DNA from: JAWBMQ01 sp038828875
GTDB lineage: Archaea > Nanobdellota > Nanobdellia > Woesearchaeales > JAWBMQ01
NCBI GenBank assembly: GCA_038828875.1
Contig: JAWBMQ010000001.1
Span: 1-64,000 of the forward strand
Direction of reading: 5' to 3'
DNA: 64,000 nucleotides
Of the stretch, positions 24,509 to 32,275 are shown piece by piece; within the stretch, counting starts at the first letter, position 1, and every line of letters begins with the position of its first letter. Under the pieces are notes generated by a model that saw nothing but the letters and a program-made list of their open reading frames with translations, was not told the DNA's origin and did no database searches. The position numbers and the translations under genes are program-made.

Positions 24509-24558
24509 CAGCAGTTACTCCAATCATCATGGATCAGTGGGAGTTCACTTCATCACTG
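24506..24558 (-). ncRNA. Box C/D guide RNA overlapping the queH start
   Basis: Read on the minus strand the order is perfect: C box GTGATGA (24550-24556), 12-base guide AGTGAACTCCCA, D' box CTGA (24534-24537), three bases, C' box ATGATGA (24524-24530), 12-base guide TTGGAGTAACTG, and D box CTGA (24508-24511). Both guides are exactly 12 bases and the boxes match the archaeal consensus. By the D+5 rule the D' guide would direct 2'-O-methylation of the A in TGGGAGTTCACT. A TATA-like ATTTAAAAATAAG lies about 25 bases upstream. The targets are not identified. Confidence 0.85.
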
Positions 24559-24674
24559 AAAATTTAGAAAATTCACTTATTTTTAAATGCTTTTCTTTAA
24601 AATAATTTAAAAAGCGTTACAATTGCCAAGTAAAACGAAAAATATAAATACTTTTTTATTTATTTTTAAATAAA

Positions 24675-24893
24675 ATGAGTCAACAGGATATTTACAATTT
24701 TTTAAAACAGCATCCAGATAAATGGTTTACTGCAAGAGAAATTAATGAATACTTGAAGTTATCTCAAGGTTCAATTAGTAACAATTTAAAGAAGCTAAGA
24801 CAAAGAAATGCAGTAGATTATAAACGAGTAGAAAAGAAAGGATTTATCTATAAGTATAGACCAGAATCTAGTGAAGAAATGTTAGAGGAGTAA
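24675..24893 (+). CDS. Small winged-helix DNA-binding protein
   Basis: A protein of 72 residues consisting of one winged helix: WFTAREINEYLKLSQGSISNNLKKLRQRNAV is the helix-turn-helix, followed by a basic wing (VEKKGFIYKYR) and an acidic tail. No effector domain is present. A TATA box (AATATAAATAC) lies about 25 bases before the ATG, so the message is likely leaderless. Targets are unknown. Confidence 0.75.
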   Translation: MSQQDIYNFLKQHPDKWFTAREINEYLKLSQGSISNNLKKLRQRNAVDYKRVEKKGFIYKYRPESSEEMLEE

Positions 24894-24923
24894 ATTTTTA
24901 AATTCTTTTTTGTTTTTTTAATT

Positions 24924-25490
24924 ATGCAATGCGTTAGATGTAAAAAGAAAGAATCATTAGTTTTTAAGTTAACTAATCAAAGATTATGTAAATCTTGTTT
25001 GAGTGATGTTCTTGTTTTCAGAATTAAAAAAGAGATAAGAAGTTATAATTTTTTAGATGATGATCTTAGTAAGTTTTCAATGAAAGCTATAAAAAGGAAA
25101 GAGTTAATAAAAATTTATTCTACTGATGACTTTGTTTCTTTAGCTAACGATATTAACTTACCATTTTATCTAGAGTTTTTAGATTCTGTTTTCATTTATT
25201 ATCTTTTTTATGATGAAAAAAGAATGTTTGAGTTGGATAAGTTATTTAACTATTCATTACCTCTTAAATTTGTTTCTTTAGAAGAATTGAGTTATTTCAA
25301 TTTAAATGTAGATTTTGATATTCAATACAATTTGTTAAAAAATATAATCTCTGTGGATTATGAAAAATTAAAAGAAGTGTTTCACAATCTGTTAGATTTT
25401 TTTCAAGATTATCCTGGTAATAATGAATCATTAATGAAATCTATAGTTCAGCTTAAGGAATTTGATCTTCTGAAAAATCCTCAACAATAA
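24924..25490 (+). CDS. TtuA/Ncs6-like protein lacking the ATPase loop
   Basis: A protein of 188 residues. The N-terminal zinc ribbon (C3, C6, C22, C25) followed by LVFRIKKEIRSYNFL mirrors the start of tRNA 2-thiolation enzymes of the TtuA/Ncs6 family. The C-terminal FFQDYPGNNESLMKSI mirrors their closing E-x-PG-x-L-x-S segment. The middle is short and has no SGGxDS ATP-pyrophosphatase loop, so it cannot be an ordinary thiolase. It may be a regulatory or structural relic. The resemblance is my reading and needs a profile search. It overlaps the convergent decarboxylase gene by 38 bases. Confidence 0.5.
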   Translation: MQCVRCKKKESLVFKLTNQRLCKSCLSDVLVFRIKKEIRSYNFLDDDLSKFSMKAIKRKELIKIYSTDDFVSLANDINLPFYLEFLDSVFIYYLFYDEKRMFELDKLFNYSLPLKFVSLEELSYFNLNVDFDIQYNLLKNIISVDYEKLKEVFHNLLDFFQDYPGNNESLMKSIVQLKEFDLLKNPQQ

Positions 25491-26514
25491 CATACTTAAG
25501 TTTTTCTAAATTTTGGAATTCAGTATGAAAATTATATGCTCCTGCATCTAAGAAAACTATAAAATCTCCTATTTTAACTTCATCTTTAAACTTAACTTTA
25601 TATCTGAAAATATCTAATGAATCCGGACTACATCCTTTTATCAAATATTCAAATCCTTGTTCATTTTCATTTATTTCATTAAGTACTCTCAATCTTATAT
25701 TTAACAGAAAAGTATCCATATAAGAATTATAAATTGAACAATCTAAAACAATAGTATTATCATAAACGTTTTTAACTTTGGTTACTAACCTAACGCTAGG
25801 TGATGCTATGAATCTTCCAGGTTCTGCCATCAGTTTTATGTTTTTTCCATGAAGAAATTCTCTTAATTCATCAATTTTCTTAAAAATAAGATCAATATTA
25901 GGTTGAGAATTATGGTATCTCCAAGGAATTCCGCCTCCGATATTAACTAAACTTATCTTTTTTGTTGCATTTTCGTCATAACTTAAAATCTCTTCAAGTT
26001 CTTCTTTCAATTGCCATTCTCCTACATTTTGAGTTTTTCTATGAAAATGTATTCCTATTTTATTAACTAAGGAGGATTCTAATTTAGATATCAATTCTAT
26101 TGCTTTTTTCCATTCAAAACCGTATACGAAATGTTTGCCAGTGTAGAAAGTATGTTCTTTAAATTTCAATCTAAAGAATAAAATTTCAATAGTTTTTTGG
26201 CTTTTTGTTAATGCATCAAGCAAAATTTTCAAATCGTTTTCATTGTCAACTACAAACATTTTTATGTTTCTGTTCAATAATTCATTTATTTCTTCCAGGT
26301 TTTGACCTTGCAAGAAGAAAATAATTCTTTTTGAATCTTTTATTTCATTGACCTCTGAAATTGTATGCAATGAAAATAAGCAATCAGAAACATCTTGTAA
26401 TATTTTTGAAATTTCAGGATTTGTTTTGTGACTGTATGCTACTAAATCAAAATGTTGTTTCAATTTTTCAAGTTGAGAAATTGCAATTTTTTTTGATAAC
26501 AAGAAGTATGCCAT
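25453..26514 (-). CDS. PLP-dependent ornithine/DAP/arginine decarboxylase-fold enzyme
   Basis: A protein of 353 residues. The PLP lysine motif is YSHKTNP near residue 30. GIHFHRKTQN, then NIGGGIPW, then the phosphate-binding AEPGR (about 242) follow, with a C-terminal beta domain. The cross-dimer motif that reads GPTCDGLD in ornithine decarboxylase reads GCSPDSLD here, so the cysteine has moved two residues. It lies 3 bases upstream of nothing else but directly follows deoxyhypusine synthase on the same strand. Polyamine production for hypusination is a fair inference; the substrate (ornithine, arginine or carboxynorspermidine) is open. Confidence 0.8.
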   Translation of the reverse strand: MAYFLLSKKIAISQLEKLKQHFDLVAYSHKTNPEISKILQDVSDCLFSLHTISEVNEIKDSKRIIFFLQGQNLEEINELLNRNIKMFVVDNENDLKILLDALTKSQKTIEILFFRLKFKEHTFYTGKHFVYGFEWKKAIELISKLESSLVNKIGIHFHRKTQNVGEWQLKEELEEILSYDENATKKISLVNIGGGIPWRYHNSQPNIDLIFKKIDELREFLHGKNIKLMAEPGRFIASPSVRLVTKVKNVYDNTIVLDCSIYNSYMDTFLLNIRLRVLNEINENEQGFEYLIKGCSPDSLDIFRYKVKFKDEVKIGDFIVFLDAGAYNFHTEFQNLEKLKYVIVEDFSEDQIP

Positions 26515-26517
26515 TTT

Positions 26518-27435
26518 CTAAAGATTATCAAAAACAAATGCAGAGATCAAAGGGAAAATTATTGTTGCATCTCCTATAACAGTAACACTGTCAGAGTCAT
26601 CCTTAATTTTTCCCCAAGATTTAGCTTCGCTAGTTGTTGCTCCACTTGCACTTCCACTAGTTTCTTTTGAAGTTGTTATGTAAACTGCATAATCCATACC
26701 TCCTGAAATCATTGCTGCTAAAATTGCATGATGTTTACTAATTCCTCCTCCTAATGCAATTATTCCTTTTTTATCATCTTCTGTAATTGAAAACATTATG
26801 TTTGCAAAATCTTTCACTACATCAATTACAAAATCATGATTTTTTTGTTGAGTTAGATAAAGATGAAAACCTATTGCACCATCAGTAATTCCTGGAACAA
26901 AGATTGGAACTTTCTTTAGGTAGCATTGTCTAAGTATGCTATTTTCATCGTTAATTTTTTCACCTATCAACCACAATAATTCACTAACCGTGATTCTTTT
27001 ATTACTTTTGGCAATTTCATCTAATATTGGAGTAATGAATCCTTCAAATTTCATATAGCTATCATTAGAGATCATCAAATTTCCTATCCTGTTCAAACCT
27101 TGTTCATGTAATTTTATATCATCTTCTTTGAATTTTCCAAGGTAAAATTTTTCACCAAGAGCTTTCATGATGTCTTCTTCAACAGTGCCTGCAGTAGTAA
27201 CTACTGCATGTATTTTTCCAGTAGAAATCCATTGAGCGAACAAACTTCTTAAACCTGAAGTAGTTAAATTAGATGTAAAGGTTAGAAAAATTTTTACGTT
27301 TTCATTAATCATAGTATTTATTATTTTTGCTGCTTTAAATACTTCACTAGCTTGAAATCCTATTCCTTCCAATTTCTTAACTAAATCACTTACCTTTATG
27401 TTTTTTTCTATCGTTAAATCTTTTACGAATTCCAT
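26518..27435 (-). CDS. dys: Deoxyhypusine synthase
   Basis: A protein of 305 residues that transfers the aminobutyl group of spermidine to a lysine of aIF5A using NAD. Seen are the NAD-binding segments (TTAGTVEED, TDGAIGFHLY, LGGGISKHHA) and the catalytic lysine K276 in SWGKI, preceded by SGATTSEA. The length is normal for archaea. It ends 3 bases before the decarboxylase gene, linking polyamine synthesis to its use. aIF5A itself is not in the window. Confidence 0.96.
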   Translation of the reverse strand: MEFVKDLTIEKNIKVSDLVKKLEGIGFQASEVFKAAKIINTMINENVKIFLTFTSNLTTSGLRSLFAQWISTGKIHAVVTTAGTVEEDIMKALGEKFYLGKFKEDDIKLHEQGLNRIGNLMISNDSYMKFEGFITPILDEIAKSNKRITVSELLWLIGEKINDENSILRQCYLKKVPIFVPGITDGAIGFHLYLTQQKNHDFVIDVVKDFANIMFSITEDDKKGIIALGGGISKHHAILAAMISGGMDYAVYITTSKETSGSASGATTSEAKSWGKIKDDSDSVTVIGDATIIFPLISAFVFDNL

Positions 27436-27506
27436 AAGATTAAGAAAAAGTATAAAATTAAAAAAAGTTATGATTTATTTAATAATTATTTGTTCCTGCT
27501 TTTTAA

Positions 27507-28007
27507 TTAATTGTTTTTACTTTTTTTAGTTTCTTTCTTTTCTTTTTGTTCTTTTTCTTCTTGTTTTTCTTCTATTTTAGTTGTTGTTTCTGCTTTTGTA
27601 TCTTTAGCTTCAACTTGGATTCTAGGTAATTGAATAGGAAGTGGTAAATTTACTTTTCTTGATAATTCTATTGCTTCTAGTGTGCAATTTCTATAAGCTA
27701 AATTGAGGACCAATTCTAATAATTCCTTCTCTATTTCTTTTTTATCCTTCCATCTGTTAGCAATTTCTTCTGCTTTTGCTTTTTCTTCTAGTATGAGAAC
27801 GTTTCCTCTTATGGTAATGTTTCCTATGTTAACATATTCACAGCTGTAAGAAAAACCAACTCTCAATACCGAAAATTGTTCGTTGTTTACAGAATTTGAT
27901 AAATCTATTGCAACGATACTAACTCCTTGTTTTATTTCTACCTTTTCAGCAAATCCATATTTTTTAGCTTCTATACTGGATATTTCAAAATTTAAAACAG
28001 ATCTCAT
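27507..28007 (-). CDS. Uncharacterised protein next to ftsY
   Basis: A protein of 166 residues. The first ~125 residues are a beta-rich domain (VSIVAIDLSN, FSVLRVGFSYSCEYVNIGNITIRGNVLI) with two closing helices. The last 45 residues are a Lys/Glu-rich tail (QEEKEQKEKKETKK). I cannot name the family. It starts after a good GGTGA site 9 bases downstream of ftsY, so it is probably in the aIF6-prefoldin-FtsY operon and may assist protein folding or export; that is context only. Confidence 0.6.
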   Translation of the reverse strand: MRSVLNFEISSIEAKKYGFAEKVEIKQGVSIVAIDLSNSVNNEQFSVLRVGFSYSCEYVNIGNITIRGNVLILEEKAKAEEIANRWKDKKEIEKELLELVLNLAYRNCTLEAIELSRKVNLPLPIQLPRIQVEAKDTKAETTTKIEEKQEEKEQKEKKETKKSKNN

Positions 28008-28016
28008 TTTTTCACC

Positions 28017-29150
28017 TCATTCTTCGTAAAGAAGATCATTTATATATTTTTCAGTGTCAAACTCAATTAAATCTTCATAATTTTGTCCTGTGCCAAGATA
28101 AAGTATAGGTTTTCTTGTTATTTCACAAAGTGAAAGAATTATTCCTCCTTTTTCATCAACATCAAATTTGCTAACAATAATCCCATCAATTCCTATCTTT
28201 TCAAATTCTTTTGCTTGTTCTACAGCATCGTTGCCTGTTAATGCATCTACTACTAAAATGGTGTAATCCGGATTAGCTACTCTTTTAATTTTTTCCAATT
28301 CTTTCATTAGATTAACATTACTGTGTAATCTACCTGCTGAATCAATCAAAACAACATCATAACCTTTACTTTTTGCATGTTCTATTGCATCAAAAGCAAC
28401 AGCTGCAGGATCAGAATTATAATTTTGATAAACTAATTTAAATCCTAATTTTTCAGCATGATGTTTTAATTGTTCTATCGATGCTGCTCTGAAAGTATCT
28501 GAAGCTGAAACTACAACAGATTTTCCTTGATCAATGTAGCGTTTAGCTATTTTCGCTATTGTAGTAGTTTTTCCTGTTCCGTTAATTCCTACAAACAAAA
28601 TTATTGTTGGTTTCTTTTTAAGCTTGAAAATGTTGAATGAAGGAATTTCGATAGTTTCTCTTATTGTTTCTTCTAAAGTGTTCATAAAAATCTTTTTTAC
28701 TTTTTCATTTTTAACTAGCAGATTTTTTCTTAATTTTTGTTTTAGTTTTTCAACAACTTCAAAAGCTACATTAGCTTCTAGTAATTCAATTTCAAATTCT
28801 TCAAAGAGAGAATTGAATTCTTTTTCATCAAATTTTTTATTCTTTTCAAGAAGAGTATCAATTTTTTCTTCCTTTACTTTTTCAACTTTTTTTTGTTCTT
28901 TTTCTTCTTTCTTCTCTTGTTTTTCTTTCTTTTCATAAGTTTGTTTCTCTTTTTCACTTGTAGGTTTTTCCTCTTTTTTTTCTTCTTTTTTAATTTCTTT
29001 AGTTTTTATTTCTTTTTCAACTTTTTTTTCTTTTGTTTCTTTTTCAGTACTTTTGGCTACTTCTTTTATTTTTTCTTCTTTATCTTCATTTTCTTTATGA
29101 GCTAACTTGTTAACAAAATTCTTTATGCTTTCTTTTAATTTGTTAAACAT
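28017..29150 (-). CDS. ftsY: Signal recognition particle receptor FtsY
   Basis: About 377 residues. A Lys/Glu-rich A domain (~residues 20-95) precedes the N domain and the SRP GTPase G domain: GINGTGKTTTIAKIAK (P loop), ASDTFRAASIEQL, VLIDSAGR, VSKFDVDEKGG and a closing LGTGQNYEDL. It docks ribosome-SRP complexes at the membrane. I start at the ATG at 29150 (MFNKLKESIKN), as is usual for FtsY and just after the prefoldin stop, rather than at 29186, which would overlap prefoldin by 32 bases. Confidence 0.96.
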   Translation of the reverse strand: MFNKLKESIKNFVNKLAHKENEDKEEKIKEVAKSTEKETKEKKVEKEIKTKEIKKEEKKEEKPTSEKEKQTYEKKEKQEKKEEKEQKKVEKVKEEKIDTLLEKNKKFDEKEFNSLFEEFEIELLEANVAFEVVEKLKQKLRKNLLVKNEKVKKIFMNTLEETIRETIEIPSFNIFKLKKKPTIILFVGINGTGKTTTIAKIAKRYIDQGKSVVVSASDTFRAASIEQLKHHAEKLGFKLVYQNYNSDPAAVAFDAIEHAKSKGYDVVLIDSAGRLHSNVNLMKELEKIKRVANPDYTILVVDALTGNDAVEQAKEFEKIGIDGIIVSKFDVDEKGGIILSLCEITRKPILYLGTGQNYEDLIEFDTEKYINDLLYEE

Positions 29151-29154
29151 GCTC

Positions 29155-29538
29155 TCACTGTTGATAAATTTTTTTGATATTTTCAACCAATTTTTGATGT
29201 TGTTGTTTTAAAAGAGCGATGTTATCTTCAATAATCCTTAAATTTTCATTGAGTAATGTTTTAACTTCTTCCAGATTTTTATCGAGTAGAACGTTATTTC
29301 CAACATTAACTACAAAACTCTTAAACTCCTTTATCGTTAATCTTAAGAAAATTCCTTTTGCTACAGGCACAATGATTTCTTGATCTTCTTTTAGATCGTT
29401 TAACAATGGTAAATCTTCAAGCAATTTTTTAGTTGCTTCTTTTTCCAAAAGTTGTTCTTGTAAAAGTTGTTCAATATTATTTATCTCTTGATTTAGATAA
29501 TTTAATTGTTCCTGAAGCTTATCATTCATACGTTTCAC
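29155..29538 (-). CDS. pfdA: Prefoldin alpha subunit
   Basis: A protein of 127 residues with the long-helix, beta-hairpin, long-helix layout: N-terminal coiled coil LQEQLNYLNQEINNIEQLL, central hairpin (IIVPVAKGIFLRLTI, FVVNVGNNVLLDKNLEEVKTLL) and C-terminal coiled coil. It forms the hexameric chaperone that passes nascent proteins to the thermosome. The gene order aIF6, prefoldin alpha, FtsY is conserved in many archaea; the ribosomal genes that often accompany it are absent here. Confidence 0.93.
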   Translation of the reverse strand: MKRMNDKLQEQLNYLNQEINNIEQLLQEQLLEKEATKKLLEDLPLLNDLKEDQEIIVPVAKGIFLRLTIKEFKSFVVNVGNNVLLDKNLEEVKTLLNENLRIIEDNIALLKQQHQKLVENIKKIYQQ

Positions 29539-29539
29539 C

Positions 29540-30202
29540 TTATAAATTTACAAAACCTAAGGCTTCATCAATTTGTGCAATTTCAATTCCTGTGTTGTTT
29601 CTACTTGAAATGAATCCGTTACTATTTGCTATAATACCAATGCTTACGAAAATGCTTCCATGTAAAACTGTACCTTGTTCAAGTTTTAAATTTAATAGTT
29701 TTTCAAATTCTTCTTTATAAGTACCACAAATTCCTCCTTTAGAATTTAGTTTGATTAAACTTCCAATTGCAGTTATTTCTGTTTTTATCTTTACAACTTC
29801 TAAATTAGTTTCTTTACTTAAAAATTTGATTTCATCTTCAGAATAATCCTGATTTACTATGATTTTACTGTTGCTAACAATGATGTTGTTTCCAAATGCA
29901 TTTTGAACTGCATTTGAAAGTATAAGCTTAACTTTGTGTTTTTCACAAATTTCTTTTAAAGAAGAGAGCTCTTCTTCGTTTAAATTTGGAGAAATTAGAA
30001 AATCGTTGTTACCAGCTAAGAAAACTCCAATCAAATCGCTATCCATAACTTTTATTTCATAACAAGGAACCTTTAAAACTTCTTCAAATTTTTTCAATAA
30101 ACTTTCTTTAATTCCTCTTTTTACTAAACAAAACTTATCGTTAGCAAAGGCAAATAAACCTATTGCTGGATTCTCTTCAATGTTTGTTATGTAGGTATGC
30201 AT
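29540..30202 (-). CDS. eif6: Translation initiation factor aIF6
   Basis: A protein of 220 residues with the fivefold pentein repeat. Repeated units contain IGLFAFANDKFCLV, IGVFLAGNNDFLISP, FGNNIIVSNSKIIV, IGSLIKLNSKGGIC and IGIIANSNGFIS. It binds the large ribosomal subunit and blocks premature joining with the small one. It is one base before the prefoldin gene and heads the operon with ftsY. Length and repeat number are normal. Confidence 0.95.
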   Translation of the reverse strand: MHTYITNIEENPAIGLFAFANDKFCLVKRGIKESLLKKFEEVLKVPCYEIKVMDSDLIGVFLAGNNDFLISPNLNEEELSSLKEICEKHKVKLILSNAVQNAFGNNIIVSNSKIIVNQDYSEDEIKFLSKETNLEVVKIKTEITAIGSLIKLNSKGGICGTYKEEFEKLLNLKLEQGTVLHGSIFVSIGIIANSNGFISSRNNTGIEIAQIDEALGFVNL

Positions 30203-30247
30203 ACTATGAAGAAAAGTAGATTCATTTAAAAAAGTTAAGATTTTTAT

Positions 30248-30664
30248 TTAGATTATTACAGCTAATAGCCAACCGAAAGCTAATCCAAGAATAAAGCCAA
30301 TGATGAAATCTAAAATCCATATCTTTTTCAACTCATTGTTCCTTTCTAATTCTTCTAAATAATCTATTCTACTTTTCAAAAATTCTATTCTTTTTTCAAT
30401 CATTTTTGCGGCTTCTTCTTTGTTCATAGCTTTTGTGATTCTCTCAGCTAAAATGTAATCCTTGAAAACATCTCTAATCCAATTTGAAAAATCGTTTCTA
30501 TAAGGAGTAACATGACTTCTGTAAAGATCTTCTGGCATAATTTCTAAAGCATCTTTTAAATCATTCAATGAATAAAGTTTTATTCCATTAGCTAAGATAA
30601 AAGCATAAGCTTCATCACAATGAGAAATTATGCTTAAAAGTTTATCTTTTTCTTTTAATTCCAT
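30248..30664 (-). CDS. Uncharacterised membrane-anchored protein (DUF5752-like domain)
   Basis: About 138 residues. The N-terminal ~75 residues (AYAFILANGIKLYSLNDL, then SHVTPYRNDFSNWIRDVFKDYILA) match the domain of the next small protein. It is followed by a coiled segment and one C-terminal transmembrane helix (IIGFILGLAFGWLLAVII). The HxxxxxNDFxxWI pattern resembles DUF5752-type proteins, which I name with low certainty. The start is the ATG at 30664 after AAGGTGGT. It lies just downstream of the glycan-metabolism genes. Confidence 0.55.
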   Translation of the reverse strand: MELKEKDKLLSIISHCDEAYAFILANGIKLYSLNDLKDALEIMPEDLYRSHVTPYRNDFSNWIRDVFKDYILAERITKAMNKEEAAKMIEKRIEFLKSRIDYLEELERNNELKKIWILDFIIGFILGLAFGWLLAVII

Positions 30665-30725
30665 AAGTACCACCTTTTCAATGAATAAATGATTACTTAA
30701 ATTAATAAGTTTTTATAATGATTGT

Positions 30726-31004
30726 TTAGTTACAACATTCTCTTTCTAGTTCTGTAATTAGTTTAATTATTAAGGAATCTCTCATCTCTTTTGGATTTTT
30801 TTTATCTTTTACTGCTAAAGCTATTTCTGGGTTTATGCAATAGTTTATCCATTCATAAAAGTCATTTTTCCAATCGTTTACGTGTTTGTAAAATGTTTCT
30901 TCGCTTATATCTTCTAAAATTCTGAGTAATTCTGTTAAGCTACTAAAGATTCTTCCATCTGCTAGGTAGAAGTTATTTACTTTTTTTGTCCAATCTTTTA
31001 ACAT
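30726..31004 (-). CDS. Uncharacterised small protein (DUF5752-like), paralogue of its neighbour
   Basis: About 92 residues, soluble. FYLADGRIFSSLTELLRILE followed by FYKHVNDWKNDFYEWINY aligns with the membrane-anchored neighbour, so the two are related domains with and without a membrane helix. A strong GGAGG at 31013-31017 fixes the ATG at 31004, inside the end of the GH57 gene. Coupling to the amylase suggests a role with glycan metabolism; the activity is unknown. Confidence 0.55.
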   Translation of the reverse strand: MLKDWTKKVNNFYLADGRIFSSLTELLRILEDISEETFYKHVNDWKNDFYEWINYCINPEIALAVKDKKNPKEMRDSLIIKLITELERECCN

Positions 31005-32247
31005 CTTCACACCTCCTTACGAGATCATTCAATACATTCATATAACTTATGAACGCTTCGTAAGGACTATCATAAGGATTGAAGTATTTATGTACATCTC
31101 CGTCAGCAAACCATTTGGTGCACATATAATAAAAATGATCGCTTGTTTGTAATTTTCTCCAATCTTCAATTATTTCTTTATTCTTAGTTTTTAAGATATT
31201 ATGTTCTAAATTATATATCTCTTCAAGAGCGTTTTTTTGAATTTCATTTCCTAACCAAGCAGTTAGATCTCTTTCAGTATCTGCCCAAGAGATTAAGTAA
31301 GGAACATCAATTTCATCCATAACCTTATGCTTATTTTCTATATCTGAAATCTTCAAAAATCCAACGTTTTGTTTTAAAGCTACTTCAGGAAGATGTTTCA
31401 TAAAATTGAAAATTCCAGTATCCGCCCATTGATGTTCACCAAAAGTTTCATAATCCATAAATAAATTTATTATTTCTCCAGGTGAATTTTTTATCCAGTG
31501 AACATATTTTTCAGCAGTTAAAGGAAATTCAGACCATGATCTTTGAGAAAATCTAAAAGCAATATCATCACTTAATCTATAATTTTTTAAATAAAGATTC
31601 AACGAGCTTGCTTTTGCTTTGTATCTGAAATTTGGACTTCTAAATCCAAGGATCTTTTCAGTTCCTTCTGCTAGAATATTTTTATAATATTCTAAAGATT
31701 CGACATCTTTGGCTATTTCATTAGAATAAATTAATTCTGTATTTCTAAATGTTGTTGCTTTGTAATTGAAAAGTTCTTTAATCTTTTTTCTATGCTTGAG
31801 AACTTGATCTTTGAATTCTTTTTTAGATTTTAGCCAACTTAAAGAATGATAATATGTTTCGTTCAAAAATTCAACATTTTTCGTTTTTGCTAATTCTTCA
31901 AAAGTATCAATAACTTTAGGTTCCCAAAGTTCTGCTTGTTCAAGAAACACTCCTGAAATTGAAAATGAAACCGAAACGTTGTACTTATTTATCAAATCTA
32001 AAAGTAAGTTATTCATAGGAATGTAACATTTTTTTGCTACTTTGTGCATGATTTCTGCATTCTTTTTGTTGTCAAAATAATCATGATTTCCTACATCAAA
32101 AATTCTATAACGCCTAATCCTGAATGGTTGATGGACTTGAAAATAAAAAACAATTTCTTTTTCATAATTTTTAGAGGGATCATTGATTAAATCATTCTTT
32201 TTTCTAATCTCTTGATTTCTACTTTTACTAACTTTTTCTTTTTTCAC
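30973..32247 (-). CDS. Glycoside hydrolase family 57 (alpha-amylase type)
   Basis: A protein of 424 residues. The five GH57 regions are present in order: VHQP, FLNETYYHSL, FRNTELIYS (nucleophile glutamate), DYETFGEH (acid/base aspartate) and WADTERDLTAWLGNEIQ. Members hydrolyse or rearrange alpha-1,4 glucans. There is no signal peptide (the N-terminus is charged, MKKEKVSKSRN), so it works in the cytoplasm, probably on glycogen made by the glycogen synthase of the same cluster. The charged first ~28 residues are an extension. Confidence 0.92.
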   Translation of the reverse strand: MKKEKVSKSRNQEIRKKNDLINDPSKNYEKEIVFYFQVHQPFRIRRYRIFDVGNHDYFDNKKNAEIMHKVAKKCYIPMNNLLLDLINKYNVSVSFSISGVFLEQAELWEPKVIDTFEELAKTKNVEFLNETYYHSLSWLKSKKEFKDQVLKHRKKIKELFNYKATTFRNTELIYSNEIAKDVESLEYYKNILAEGTEKILGFRSPNFRYKAKASSLNLYLKNYRLSDDIAFRFSQRSWSEFPLTAEKYVHWIKNSPGEIINLFMDYETFGEHQWADTGIFNFMKHLPEVALKQNVGFLKISDIENKHKVMDEIDVPYLISWADTERDLTAWLGNEIQKNALEEIYNLEHNILKTKNKEIIEDWRKLQTSDHFYYMCTKWFADGDVHKYFNPYDSPYEAFISYMNVLNDLVRRCEDVKRLDKKSK

Positions 32248-32275
32248 ATTAACCCCTCAACGAATTCAATAAACA

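Noticed and set aside
28624..29105. Plus-strand open frames rich in Phe and Ser opposite ftsY
   Set aside because: They are the complement of the Lys/Glu-rich FtsY A domain; the poly-Phe composition has no protein-like pattern and ftsY is clearly real.
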